This document shows positions 41,312-50,900 of a stretch of 64,000 nucleotides of DNA, in pieces. The DNA lies in assembly GCF_030250645.1 (NCBI RefSeq), contig NZ_JASSVS010000006.1:124001-188000 (forward strand), written 5' to 3'. The position numbers and the translations under genes are program-made. The notes beneath the pieces were generated by a model, which worked only from the letters and a program-made list of their open reading frames with translations, searched no databases and was not told the DNA's origin. Every line of letters begins with the position of its first letter. Positions within the stretch are counted from its first letter, which is position 1. The DNA comes from Marinobacter azerbaijanicus (GTDB lineage Bacteria; Pseudomonadota; Gammaproteobacteria; Pseudomonadales; Oleiphilaceae).

Positions 41312-41872
41312 TCAGTGGTGGCGCCGGTCTGTACCCAGCATACGCCGCAAGGTGTCGTCCCGGTCAATCAGATGATGTTTTATCGCGGCAAGACCATGCA
41401 GGCTGGCAAGCACCACCAGGGCCCAGGTGGTCCAGTAATGAACGAGCCCGGCGGTATCCTCCATTCCCTTGATCTGACCGGTTACCGAAGGCACTTCAAA
41501 CCAGTCAAACACACTGATGGACGACCCGTCAGCTGTGGAAATCAGATAGCCGCTGACCATCGCCACAAAAACCAGAACATAAAGCACCAGGTGAGCAACA
41601 CGAGCCGCTACTACCTCGAAGCGAGTGTGATTGGGCAGCGGACGGGGCACCGGGCTAACAAATCGCCACACCAGCCGCAGCAACATAACCATGAACAGCA
41701 GAATGCCGATGCTACGGTGGATGTCCGGCGCCGTGCGATACCAGTCATCATAATAGGACAGATCCACCATCCAGTAGCCAAGGCCGAACAGCCCGAAAAC
41801 GGCAACGGCAACCACCCAGTGGATACCGATACTTAAAGCTCCAAACCGGTTGGCGGTATTGCGTACCTGCAT
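41312..41872 (-). CDS. cybB: Cytochrome b561
   Basis: 186 residues from ATG 41872 (MQVRNTANRF), with GGGAG 8 nt upstream. Four transmembrane helices with heme-ligand histidines (GIHWVVA, DIHRSIG, HLVLYV, LHGLAAIKHH). Di-heme inner-membrane cytochrome of the CybB/YodB type, passing electrons to or from quinones. Upstream of yceI, 65 bp gap; a likely two-gene operon. Confidence 0.93.
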   Translation of the reverse strand: MQVRNTANRFGALSIGIHWVVAVAVFGLFGLGYWMVDLSYYDDWYRTAPDIHRSIGILLFMVMLLRLVWRFVSPVPRPLPNHTRFEVVAARVAHLVLYVLVFVAMVSGYLISTADGSSISVFDWFEVPSVTGQIKGMEDTAGLVHYWTTWALVVLASLHGLAAIKHHLIDRDDTLRRMLGTDRRHH

Positions 41873-42135
41873 ATCTATCTCCCTGCTTAACAGGCTCCAG
41901 CCTGCCGGAAACACTGAAAGCAGTGTAGAAACAGGCGCTCACAAAGCCAATCAAAATGTTTTGCATACTTAGATCAGAAATTCTGACCAAGGGCTTCCCC
42001 ACTGCGCCGCACGTACTTTCCCTTATACCTTTGGTCTGATACGGGTTCTACGGATTGCAGAAAACGATGATCAGGATAAACTTTGTGTATATCAAAAGCC
42101 CCGTTAGGGCTGCTCATTGAACGAGAGGAATAGAC

Positions 42136-42183
42136 ATGGAAATTGAATTTGACGAAACTGTTGTAGTTCCAAGCAACAACTGA
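42136..42183 (+). CDS. Possible 15-codon peptide gene
   Basis: Reads MEIEFDETVVVPSNN then TGA. GAGAGGAA, a strong Shine-Dalgarno, lies 6 nt before the ATG. A small hairpin AGCCC-CGTTA-GGGCT (about 42099-42113) lies in front. A candidate -35 TTGCAG near 42054 with a TAAACT -10 could drive it. The peptide is acidic at the N-terminus and hydrophobic in the middle. It may be a leader or a processed peptide; I know no family. Confidence 0.45.
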   Translation: MEIEFDETVVVPSNN

Positions 42184-42187
42184 TTTC

Positions 42188-42209
42188 AGACGGCTCCGAC
42201 GGGCCGTCT
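42188..42209. other. Hairpin after the short peptide gene
   Basis: AGACGGC pairs with GCCGTCT (7 bp, 8-nt loop) four bases after the peptide stop. No T-run follows, so it may be a processing or rho-dependent end rather than a standard terminator. Between here and the EAL gene (about 230 bp) nothing else is clear. Confidence 0.5.
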
Positions 42210-42437
42210 ACACTACTCCCTCCAGCGCAATTCTGTGCGTTGTTACCCGAAGTTGCCTGTTTTTACATGAAATAGTGGCAATAATTTGTGGGTTTTGGCA
42301 CTCTTCTGTCTGCTTTCATTATCCTGTGCGCTCCGAATAGGTTTTCACCATAAATCAGTGGAGTGCGACCGGGATTGACAGATCGGGATGCCACCGGGCG
42401 TTGCCGATGTTTTCGTTTATCCGGAACAGAATGGCCT

Positions 42438-43733
42438 ATGTCGCGAACCCTCCCAGAAGAGTTGACCGCACCCGAAGTTGATGTGCTGTCGCCGATGTTG
42501 ACCAGGGAGGGTGAATCATGGACGGCAGAGTACCAGGGGCTGACGCTGCGAACGGCATTACAACCCATATTCAGCATCTCCCACAAACGTATTGTCGGCT
42601 ATGAGGCCCTTATCCGCGCCTTTGATACGGATAATGCTGCGGTGCTCCCCCTGCACCTGTTCGAATTGCCATCGTCCGACGCCGAAAACCTCCTCCTTGA
42701 CCGTCTTTGTCGCTATTTACACATCCGTAACTATTCAGACTTCCAGGATCAGCTTAACTGGCTGTTTCTGAATGTTTCTCCACGTGTGGTATCTGCGGGC
42801 AACCGGGCTGACTCATTTTTCGGCGAATTGCTGAAAAAAACCGGGCTCCCCCCTCACCGCATCGTGATGGAGATTGTTGAGCAGCCCACTGATGACGCTG
42901 AAAGACTGCGCGAAACCGTCGCTTACTACCAGAAACTGGGTTGTCTCACCGCTATTGATGATTTCGGCGCGGGCCATTCCAACTTCGAGCGGATCTGGAA
43001 CCTGTCTCCGGATATCGTAAAACTGGACCGCAAACTATTGACTCGGGCCACCAACGATCACAAGGCCAGACAGATACTGAACGGCATCGTATCGCTGCTG
43101 CACCAGTCCGGCTGCCTTGTCCTCCTGGAAGGTGTTGAGACTCACGACCAGGCAATGATCGCCATTGATGCGGGCGTGGATTTCGTTCAGGGGTTCTACT
43201 TCCGCAGGCCCAGCACGGCACTGGCGGACATCCCGGGAGAAATAACCGATCTGGATGGTTTGCTGAAGGACTACAAGAACCAGAACCGGGTAACCCGGGA
43301 TCCGACCCGGCAGTTGACGTCCTTTTTCGAGGGATTTTTCCGCAATGCCGTAGACCGGCTCAGCCAGGGCATGTTGATGGGAGAGGCCTGCAATACCCTG
43401 CTGAATCACCCGGCAGTCTCACGGTGCTACCTGGTGGATGAAAATGGCGTACAGATTGACGACACCCTGGTGTCAGATGCCATGGCCAGCAGTCTTGACC
43501 CCCGCTTCCGCCCGCTGGAAAGCACCACCAGTGCTGACTGGTATCGCCAGCAGTACCTGCGTCAGGCCATCGCACAGCCGGGTTACCTTCAGATAACAGC
43601 TCCCTACCTGTGCATCACCGGCGCCTACATGTGTGTCACCCTCTCTCTGGGCTATTACCACCATGGCCAGCTACGGGTACTTTGCTGCGACATTCTGGCC
43701 AACCCGACTGAAACCGCAGTCAGGAAAGATTGA
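42438..43733 (+). CDS. EAL-domain c-di-GMP phosphodiesterase with C-terminal sensor domain
   Basis: 431 residues from ATG 42438. EAL domain (about 40-265) with a full catalytic set: EALIR, the Asn in LNVSP, EIVEQ, AIDDFGAGHSN, the Lys in IVKLDRK, EGVE and QGFYF; hydrolysis of c-di-GMP to pGpG is expected. The C-terminal third (about 275-425) resembles the YkuI-type PDC/CHASE-like domain after an EAL. No transmembrane segment seen. The 3' end overlaps the convergent SLC13 gene by 14 bp. Confidence 0.93.
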   Translation: MSRTLPEELTAPEVDVLSPMLTREGESWTAEYQGLTLRTALQPIFSISHKRIVGYEALIRAFDTDNAAVLPLHLFELPSSDAENLLLDRLCRYLHIRNYSDFQDQLNWLFLNVSPRVVSAGNRADSFFGELLKKTGLPPHRIVMEIVEQPTDDAERLRETVAYYQKLGCLTAIDDFGAGHSNFERIWNLSPDIVKLDRKLLTRATNDHKARQILNGIVSLLHQSGCLVLLEGVETHDQAMIAIDAGVDFVQGFYFRRPSTALADIPGEITDLDGLLKDYKNQNRVTRDPTRQLTSFFEGFFRNAVDRLSQGMLMGEACNTLLNHPAVSRCYLVDENGVQIDDTLVSDAMASSLDPRFRPLESTTSADWYRQQYLRQAIAQPGYLQITAPYLCITGAYMCVTLSLGYYHHGQLRVLCCDILANPTETAVRKD

Positions 43734-45495
43734 TCCCGTAAACCAGGGAAATCACCCCGACGGTGACCAGCCCGATAAACAGGTTCATCGGCAAGCCCAC
43801 TTTCACGAAATCCATGAACCGGTAGCCCCCCGGGCCAAATACCATCATATTGGTCTGATACCCGAGCGGGGTGGCAAAGCTTGCCGAAGCGGCCATCATG
43901 ACGGCAATCACATAGGGTTCTGAGGCAATACCGAGAGAGGTTGTCATCGACAGAACGATCGGCAGCACGAGCACCGCTGCTGCGTTGTTGGTAATGACCT
44001 CCGTCAGCACCGAGACAGCAAAATACACCAACAGAATCGTCAGTAGCGGGTGACCACTGCTGACATTCAGAATCCCCTCGGCGACATAGGCCGCCGCACC
44101 GGTTTCCTGGAGGGCCGCACCCAGTGCAAACGAGGCGGCAATGGTGAGAATGACGGGGACATCCACGGCCTTCTGCGCCTGACCAACCGAACAGCAGCCG
44201 CTGAGGATCATCAGTGCAGCTCCCATCAATGCGGCATTGAGCATCGTCAACACACCAAGGGCCGCCGCTCCCACCAGTATCAGCAGAATCCCCCAGGACA
44301 GGTAGGCGCGGTCATGACGGGGGGTCTCGGTTTCCAGGTCATTGATCAGCAGGAAGTCCTTGGCGTAGCGCTGACGGCTGACAAACGCAGGGCGGGCCTC
44401 CAGCAGAAGAACATCACCGGTCTTCAGTCGGATATTGCCAAGGTTGCCGGACACCCTTTCACCACCACGAGCAACCGCCAGCACCACGGCACCGTAACGG
44501 TCTCGGAAACGGGCATCACGAATCGTCTGGCCGAGCACTTCCGATTGCGGAGACAGGGCGGCCTCAACCAGCCGGCGTTCTGCCCGGTCTTTGCTCAAAC
44601 TGGGCTCATCATCGTGAACCGAAGGTACAATGCCATTGATCCGCAGCAGGTCGGAGATGGCCTGGGTATCACCGGCAAATACCAGCCTGTCGCCGCCCCG
44701 CAGGCGCTCTTCCGAGGGAACAGCAGTTACCACACTGCCATCACGCTCGATCTCTACCAGATACAGCCGCTCCAGCTCTCGAAGGCCAGCCTCGCCAACG
44801 CTCTTGCCGACCAGCGGCCCGTCAAAGGCAACGGCAACCTCCAGGGTAAACTCCCGCATGGAGCCGAACTTCTGCTGGTCCTTGCGCTCCGGCAAGGCCC
44901 TGGGCAGCACCAGCAGCATCACAGCCAGACCAATCACGGCGACCGGCAGCCCGACAGCGGTTATCGAGAAAATCGAGAAACCGTCTTCCCCGGTCAATTG
45001 CTGATACTGCCCGTTTACCACCAGGTTGGTGCTGGTACCGATCAGTGTCAGCGTGCCGCCCAGAATGGCGGAATAACTCAGGGGAATCATCAGTTTCGAG
45101 GGGGAAATACCGATTTTCCGTGACCAGGCGTGAACCGCCGGGATCATGGTGGCAACCACCGGGGTGTTATTGAGAAATCCGCTCAGCAACGCCACTGGAA
45201 AAGCAATGCGGGCCTGGGCTGAGCGCACAGTGCGGGGCGAGCGTAGAAGATGATGAACCACCAGATCCACACCACCGGAATGATGGATGCCAGCGGCTAC
45301 CACGAACATGGCAACCACGGTAATCAGCCCCGTGTTACTGAAGCCGGCGAGCGCCTGATCGGCGGTGACAATACCGCTGGCACTCAGCACGACGAGCACG
45401 CCCATCATGACGAGGTGCGGGCCAAACCGCCCAACACTCATCAACAGTAACGCTACTCCCGCGAGGCTTAAAGCAAACCAGCCCTGCCAGTCCAT
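43720..45495 (-). CDS. SLC13 family (DASS) permease with TrkA-C domains
   Basis: 591 residues. About 11 transmembrane helices in two blocks, each with the SNT-type motif of the family (GFLNNTPVV near 118 and TEVITNNAAAVL near 505). Between them two RCK-C/TrkA-C cytosolic domains (about 210-295 and 310-385). Divalent anion or sulfur-compound transport is typical; the substrate is unknown. Convergent overlap with the EAL gene. Confidence 0.92.
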   Translation of the reverse strand: MDWQGWFALSLAGVALLLMSVGRFGPHLVMMGVLVVLSASGIVTADQALAGFSNTGLITVVAMFVVAAGIHHSGGVDLVVHHLLRSPRTVRSAQARIAFPVALLSGFLNNTPVVATMIPAVHAWSRKIGISPSKLMIPLSYSAILGGTLTLIGTSTNLVVNGQYQQLTGEDGFSIFSITAVGLPVAVIGLAVMLLVLPRALPERKDQQKFGSMREFTLEVAVAFDGPLVGKSVGEAGLRELERLYLVEIERDGSVVTAVPSEERLRGGDRLVFAGDTQAISDLLRINGIVPSVHDDEPSLSKDRAERRLVEAALSPQSEVLGQTIRDARFRDRYGAVVLAVARGGERVSGNLGNIRLKTGDVLLLEARPAFVSRQRYAKDFLLINDLETETPRHDRAYLSWGILLILVGAAALGVLTMLNAALMGAALMILSGCCSVGQAQKAVDVPVILTIAASFALGAALQETGAAAYVAEGILNVSSGHPLLTILLVYFAVSVLTEVITNNAAAVLVLPIVLSMTTSLGIASEPYVIAVMMAASASFATPLGYQTNMMVFGPGGYRFMDFVKVGLPMNLFIGLVTVGVISLVYGINLS

Positions 45496-45596
45496 CTGGT
45501 GTTCCCTTGGATAAAAGGGGCAGGATAACCAGTTTTATAGAGGCTGAGAAAGAATAAAGGATGCTGCTTAAAGCACTAATAAGAATATAGAGAGAG

Positions 45597-47492
45597 CTAC
45601 ACCTCAATATCTGCCATATTCCCGTAGGTCTCAAGCCATATCCGGCGGTCAGACGCCCGTTTTTTGCCCAGCAGCATATCCATACGACTGTCGGTATCGT
45701 CCCCATCGGCGATGGTGAGCATGACCAGCCGGCGGGTATCCGGGGCCATTGTGGTTTCGCGAAGCTGGAGCGGATTCATCTCCCCCAGGCCCTTGAAGCG
45801 GGTAACCGAGATCTTGCCACGGCGGTTTTCCGCCGCCAGGCGGTCAAGGATGCCCTGCTTCTCGTGCTCGTCCAGGGCATAGAAGGTCTCCTTGCCCAGG
45901 TCCACCCGATACAGCGGAGGCATGGCAACAAAGACATGGCCGGCAGCGACCAGCGGGCGGAAATGTTTGACGAACAGCGCACACAGCAATGTGGCGATGT
46001 GGAGCCCGTCGGAGTCGGCATCGGCGAGGATGCAGATCTTGTTGTAGCGGAGGCCGTCGAGCTTGTCAGAGCCCGGGTCTACCCCGATGGCAACGGCAAT
46101 ATCGTGAACTTCCTGGGAGGCGAGGATCTCACCGGAGTCCACCTCCCATGTGTTTAGGATCTTGCCCCGCAAAGGCATCACGGCCTGGAATTCACGGTCA
46201 CGAGCCTGCTTGGCGGAACCGCCGGCGGAATCGCCTTCCACCAGGAACAGTTCGGAGCGGTTACTGTCGCTGCCGGAGCAGTCTGCGAGCTTGCCGGGCA
46301 GGGCCGGGCCCGAGGTGACCCTTTTGCGGGCGACTTTCTTGCTGGCCCGAAGGCGGCGTTGGGCGTTACTGATAAACAGCTCAGCCAGTGCCTCCGCGAT
46401 ATCCGTGTGCTGGTTCAGCCACAGGCTGAAAGCATCCTTGACCACGCCAGAGATAAACGCGGCGGCTTCCCGGGATGACAGTCGTTCCTTGGTCTGGCCG
46501 GAGAACTGGGGTTCCTGCATCTTGAAGGACAGAACATAGGCGCAGCGCTCCCAGATGTCTTCCGGTGACAGCTTCACGCCGCGGGGCAGCAGGCTGCGGA
46601 ACTCACAGAATTCGCGCATGGCCTCCAGCAGGCCGGTGCGAAGCCCGTTAACGTGTGTACCGCCCTGGGCCGTGGGTATCAGGTTCACGTAGCTTTCCAT
46701 CACCGCTTCGCCACCTTCCGGCAGCCACTGGATGGCCCAGTCCACCGCTTCCTTGTTACCGGAAAAACTACCGGTAAATGGTTCCAGTGGAACCGCCTCG
46801 ATGTCTGCCAGCTCCGTACGCAGGTAATCGCGCAGACCGCCCTCGTAGCACCACTCATCTTTATCGCCTGTCTGCTCCTGCAGAAAGGTGATGTTCAGGC
46901 CTGGGCAGAGAACCGCCTTGGCCCGTAGGTTGTGGCGTAATCGGCTGACAGAGAATTTAGGGCTGTCGAAATAACTGGGATCCGGTGTGAACTTCAGCCG
47001 GGTGCCGGTGTTGCGTTTACCAACGGTGTCCACAACTTCAAGATCGGTCTGCTTGTAGCCATTCTCGAAGGTCATCCGGTGCAGTTGTCCGTCCCGTTTG
47101 ATCAGGACCTCAAGGTGGGTCGACAGCGCATTGACCACCGACACACCAACACCATGCAGACCACCTGAGAAATTGTAGTTGCCCTGGGAGAACTTGCCGC
47201 CAGCATGAAGACGGGTAAGGATCAGCTCAACGCCGGGAACACCATGCTCTTTGTGCATATCCACCGGCATACCGCGGCCGTCATCCTCAACACTGAGCGA
47301 GCCGTCGCTGTGGAGAATCACATCAATCCGGCGGGCATGGCCTGCCAGTGCTTCGTCGACGCTGTTATCGATGACTTCCTGGGCCAGATGGTTGGGCCGA
47401 CTGGTGTCGGTGTACATGCCGGGACGTTTGCGAACCGGGTCCAGGCCACTAAGAACTTCAATGGCGTCTGCGTTGTACTGTTTCTGGCTCAT
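45597..47492 (-). CDS. parE: DNA topoisomerase IV subunit B
   Basis: 631 residues. GHKL ATPase (VIDNSVDEALAG; GGLHGVGVSVVNAL), transducer, then TOPRIM (LVEGDSAGGSAKQ and DADSDG). Partner of ParC. Start ATG 47492. In P. aeruginosa the gap between parC and parE is short; here about 5.4 kb of other genes lie between them. Confidence 0.98.
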   Translation of the reverse strand: MSQKQYNADAIEVLSGLDPVRKRPGMYTDTSRPNHLAQEVIDNSVDEALAGHARRIDVILHSDGSLSVEDDGRGMPVDMHKEHGVPGVELILTRLHAGGKFSQGNYNFSGGLHGVGVSVVNALSTHLEVLIKRDGQLHRMTFENGYKQTDLEVVDTVGKRNTGTRLKFTPDPSYFDSPKFSVSRLRHNLRAKAVLCPGLNITFLQEQTGDKDEWCYEGGLRDYLRTELADIEAVPLEPFTGSFSGNKEAVDWAIQWLPEGGEAVMESYVNLIPTAQGGTHVNGLRTGLLEAMREFCEFRSLLPRGVKLSPEDIWERCAYVLSFKMQEPQFSGQTKERLSSREAAAFISGVVKDAFSLWLNQHTDIAEALAELFISNAQRRLRASKKVARKRVTSGPALPGKLADCSGSDSNRSELFLVEGDSAGGSAKQARDREFQAVMPLRGKILNTWEVDSGEILASQEVHDIAVAIGVDPGSDKLDGLRYNKICILADADSDGLHIATLLCALFVKHFRPLVAAGHVFVAMPPLYRVDLGKETFYALDEHEKQGILDRLAAENRRGKISVTRFKGLGEMNPLQLRETTMAPDTRRLVMLTIADGDDTDSRMDMLLGKKRASDRRIWLETYGNMADIEV

Positions 47493-47606
47493 GGGAAGAA
47501 AGCGACTCCACGGGTTTGTTATTAAACAGGCCCATAGCTTAGGGATTCGGGGGGAAAGATCAACGGTTGATTTGTGCCGGTGAGGACCAACACCACTGCA
47601 GAACGA

Positions 47607-48098
47607 TTACCGCTCCCGTGTAATGGTATCCAGGCCCTCGCCGGATACCCTGAGCCGCTCCCAGTCTTCCGGACTGATGGCAATCACTGCACAGGGGGTG
47701 GTCAGGGCCTGGGTGACCATGGCGTCGGGCGACGGTTCCCGGGCTTTGAGAGTCAGTTCCAGCACATCGTCAACGATCTCGGCGGTCTCGAGAGTCACCC
47801 CGTAGCCTCCGGTGGACTTCTGACCCAGCCCCACAAGCACCAGATGCTCCTGATCCAGATCAATGGCCCGGAGCTGATTCATGGACAGATTCCCGGATGG
47901 CAGGCGCGACAAACTGTCCAGCTCACTGGCGTTGCGGATATAGACCAGCCCTGGCGCGGTCAACCCGCAATGGTCGGACTCTGTTACCTGTCGCGCCAGT
48001 GGTGCGCCATCGGCGGTTGCCGAGCGATTAATGGCACAGCCTGTCACCAGTACAATGGACAGGGCCAGTGCTGTGATATCTATGAAATTTCTCGTCAA
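47607..48098 (-). CDS. PrcB-like lipoprotein
   Basis: 163 residues. Lipobox VTGC (Cys about 21), so an envelope lipoprotein. The C-terminal part (LVLVGLGQKSTGGYGVTLET onwards) resembles the PrcB C-terminal domain, known from the protease-complex subunit of Treponema dentilisin. Its start overlaps the stop of the S8 protease gene by 4 bp (ATGA), so the two are coupled. A role as chaperone, anchor or inhibitor of that protease is an inference. Confidence 0.82.
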   Translation of the reverse strand: MTRNFIDITALALSIVLVTGCAINRSATADGAPLARQVTESDHCGLTAPGLVYIRNASELDSLSRLPSGNLSMNQLRAIDLDQEHLVLVGLGQKSTGGYGVTLETAEIVDDVLELTLKAREPSPDAMVTQALTTPCAVIAISPEDWERLRVSGEGLDTITRER

Positions 48099-50731
48099 AG
48101 GTCGCTCTCCACGCTGCGGACCGGCTCACTGCCCCGCTCTTCCCCGCTGTCCGATTTCAGGCGATAACCTTCAAATCCGACCCGTGGCAGGCCCAGGGCA
48201 GAAATGGTAGGCCGGCGGAAACTGGTGCTTAACCCTACGCCACTGATTGGCTTGTCGCCAATCACGATTTTCTCCGGCAAGCCGTTGACCGGGTACTCGG
48301 CACAGGCTTCACCGTTTTCGCATATCAGGCCATTGTTGTCCATGTCCGTACCCGCCACCAGGAAGTATTCTCCCGGCTCCACCTGGTCAAATGCAAAACG
48401 GTACTCACCGCCGCTTGCCGAGACGACGACCTGCTCAATGGTATCCTGTTTGTCATCCGCATTAACCAGGAGCACATAGTGCCTTCCTGCATCCCGGTCA
48501 TCCGTCGAGGTACCGAGACGCAGGGAAACTGGTACTGTAAGGGTGTCGGGATCGCCATTCTGCGGATCGTATGCAATCACCAGCTCGGTGGTGTAGCGGT
48601 TGTTGTCTTCAAGCCCTGAGGTATCCACCGACACAGCGAGCGACATTGACGCATCAGCGGGGACCTCTCCCAGCTTCAGCCAACCAGCGCCGGCAGTTGC
48701 CCCTGTGATGGTGACAGACTCCCCCTCCGGATAGGCCGAGAACTCAAGCTCCGCACTCAGAACCGCCGAGTTAAACTGCAACGCCGATGGCGAGGCGCCC
48801 AGGGTGATGGGGAAATTGCCGTCCAGTGCGGCATCCATGGCCGCCAGAGCGTTGATCAGTCCGGCACCGTATTCGAAGGCAGGACCGACCTCTTCGGTAA
48901 GGTCGCCATTTCGCAACAGACTCCGGAACTCTCCCGGCGTGATAGTGGGTGCCTCTCCCTTCATCAGGGCGTAGACGCCAGCCACATGAGGCGCCGCCAT
49001 GGAGGTTCCCTGCAAGCCGGCGTAACTGGGCTCGAAGGCGCCGCTGTCGTCCCGGCCCCATGTGCTGACAATCACATCGGCAACACCATCCTGGTTGGCG
49101 TCCCTGCTGGCATCGCCGCCAGGTGCGACCACATCGACCGATTCACCGACATTGGAGTAGGATGCACGCTCACTGCTCCCATCCACGGCGCCCACTCCAA
49201 TCACGTTTGCATATGCCGCCGGATAAGTTGGCTCGTCAGTGCCCTGATTGCCGGCCGCAGCCACGATCAACTGTCCATTTCCGCTGTCCCAGGCTGCATC
49301 AATGGCGCTTTTAAGCGCATCGCTCGGGCCCAGCCCACCAAGGCTGAGATTGATCACATCGATTTCACCACGGCCTGATGCCCAGTTCAGTGCGGCAATC
49401 AGATCAGCGGAGGAGCCCACACCGTCGCGACCAAGAACCCTGACCGGGTAAATCAGGGCGCTGGGCGTCATGCCCACAATACCTATCGTGTTATCCACTG
49501 CAGCAGCAATGCCGGCCACGTGGGTGCCGTGAAAATTGCTGCTCCTGGACTTACCATCACCGGGGTCGGCAGGATTGGTGTCACGCTGCCCATCATCCTC
49601 TCTGTCGATATCGAGATCACCAGACACATAATCCATGATCTGGCCGGAGACTAACCGAACATTATCATTCAGATCCGGGTGCCAGTTTCCGCCGGAGGTC
49701 GGGGTGGTACTGAACATACCGGTGTCCATAACCGCGATACCGATTCCCGCTCCCACCTTCGGAGCGGCCTGCCACGCCATTGGCGCTCTCGCCAGCGGCA
49801 GGTTCCATTGTCGGTCATAGAGGGGATCGTTGTCTGGCGATACCTGTTGTGATGAATACAGGTAGTTAGGCTCTGCCATGGCCACACCCGGCTGGCTGCG
49901 AAGCTCCCGTATCCATTCGAGAGTGTCCTCACGGGCACCCTGCACCTGCGTGGCAGACATTGCGGCAGGGTGTCGCGCACCGTCCCTGCGCATCAGCCAG
50001 GCTCCCCGGCCCAGATCCCGTCGCTCCGCCACTGCCATGGCTGCCGCCATGCCATAGCCACCGGAGACTGGCTCAAAACTCACAATGGCTTCATCCACCA
50101 TGAATGCCGGATCGGTATAGCGGGTGTTCATGACACTGCCAGAGGCCTGGTCCGCCAGCGTGAGAACGTAACGGAACGGAATACCACTGCTGGTGCTGAC
50201 TTCAATCAGGTAGGAGCCGGATTCGGCGCCATCCGGAAGAGTGATCATCAGTGCCTGCAGGTTATCGGAGCTGGTATCGCTGTACTGCTCTACCAGATTA
50301 CCATCCTGCTGCTTCAGAAGACGTAGGGTTCGATCGGGCACTGACGCACTCTGATCCGGCGACAGGAAGACCTGCACGGCTACCCGATCACCAGGCGAGA
50401 GGTCCGTTACGTATAAATCAGTGGTGTCCTCAAAATAATCGAATGACTCCAGAGTGCCAGAGTTGTAGGTGCCGTTACTGAAGCTGAGGTAACCGCCCGC
50501 GATGGCCCCTGCCGGAAGAGCCTGGGCCGATCCTGGGCTACCATTGTCCACGGCCTCTCCAAGGCGGATATCATCGGAGGTATCGGAATCCACCCTTGTC
50601 CCGCTTTCTATATTGATCATCCCCGCCAGATCAGGGGGCGTTTCAGAGCTCCCGCCAGATCCCCCACCACAGCCCGACAACAGCAGTGCGCAGGACATCA
50701 GACAAGTAGCGACAGGGACAATTCGGGTCAT
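48095..50731 (-). CDS. Secreted S8 family serine protease (subtilase lipoprotein)
   Basis: 878 residues. Lipobox LLSGC then a Gly/Ser-rich linker; an N-terminal pre-domain (about 80-185) and inhibitor-like segment. Catalytic triad: Asp in VMDTG (about 333), His in NFHGTHVAG (about 403) and Ser in GTSMAAPH (about 583), with oxyanion Asn in AAAGNQG. A C-terminal beta-rich part follows (about 640-878). Surface-anchored protease for peptide nutrition or envelope processing; the target is unknown. The PrcB-like gene follows, overlapping. Confidence 0.93.
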   Translation of the reverse strand: MTRIVPVATCLMSCALLLSGCGGGSGGSSETPPDLAGMINIESGTRVDSDTSDDIRLGEAVDNGSPGSAQALPAGAIAGGYLSFSNGTYNSGTLESFDYFEDTTDLYVTDLSPGDRVAVQVFLSPDQSASVPDRTLRLLKQQDGNLVEQYSDTSSDNLQALMITLPDGAESGSYLIEVSTSSGIPFRYVLTLADQASGSVMNTRYTDPAFMVDEAIVSFEPVSGGYGMAAAMAVAERRDLGRGAWLMRRDGARHPAAMSATQVQGAREDTLEWIRELRSQPGVAMAEPNYLYSSQQVSPDNDPLYDRQWNLPLARAPMAWQAAPKVGAGIGIAVMDTGMFSTTPTSGGNWHPDLNDNVRLVSGQIMDYVSGDLDIDREDDGQRDTNPADPGDGKSRSSNFHGTHVAGIAAAVDNTIGIVGMTPSALIYPVRVLGRDGVGSSADLIAALNWASGRGEIDVINLSLGGLGPSDALKSAIDAAWDSGNGQLIVAAAGNQGTDEPTYPAAYANVIGVGAVDGSSERASYSNVGESVDVVAPGGDASRDANQDGVADVIVSTWGRDDSGAFEPSYAGLQGTSMAAPHVAGVYALMKGEAPTITPGEFRSLLRNGDLTEEVGPAFEYGAGLINALAAMDAALDGNFPITLGASPSALQFNSAVLSAELEFSAYPEGESVTITGATAGAGWLKLGEVPADASMSLAVSVDTSGLEDNNRYTTELVIAYDPQNGDPDTLTVPVSLRLGTSTDDRDAGRHYVLLVNADDKQDTIEQVVVSASGGEYRFAFDQVEPGEYFLVAGTDMDNNGLICENGEACAEYPVNGLPEKIVIGDKPISGVGLSTSFRRPTISALGLPRVGFEGYRLKSDSGEERGSEPVRSVESDL

Positions 50732-50846
50732 AACAGGTTCACCAGGGCAACATCATGGAAACGCGAGAACAGCTCCCTCTGTTTTCCAGTATGGTATCCA
50801 ACTAACGTTGATAAAACCGGATACGTTCCAAACATTCCATCAGATG

Positions 50847-50883
50847 CAAAAAAACCGCCACCAGGATACGCCGGTGACGGTTT
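50847..50883 (-). terminator. Rho-independent terminator of the TRAP transporter operon
   Basis: On the minus strand, after the permease stop (50901), AAACCGTCACC pairs with GGTGGCGGTTT (one mismatch) and is followed by a run of T (50854-50848). Confidence 0.85.
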
Positions 50884-50900
50884 CGTTCTGATGACACGCA

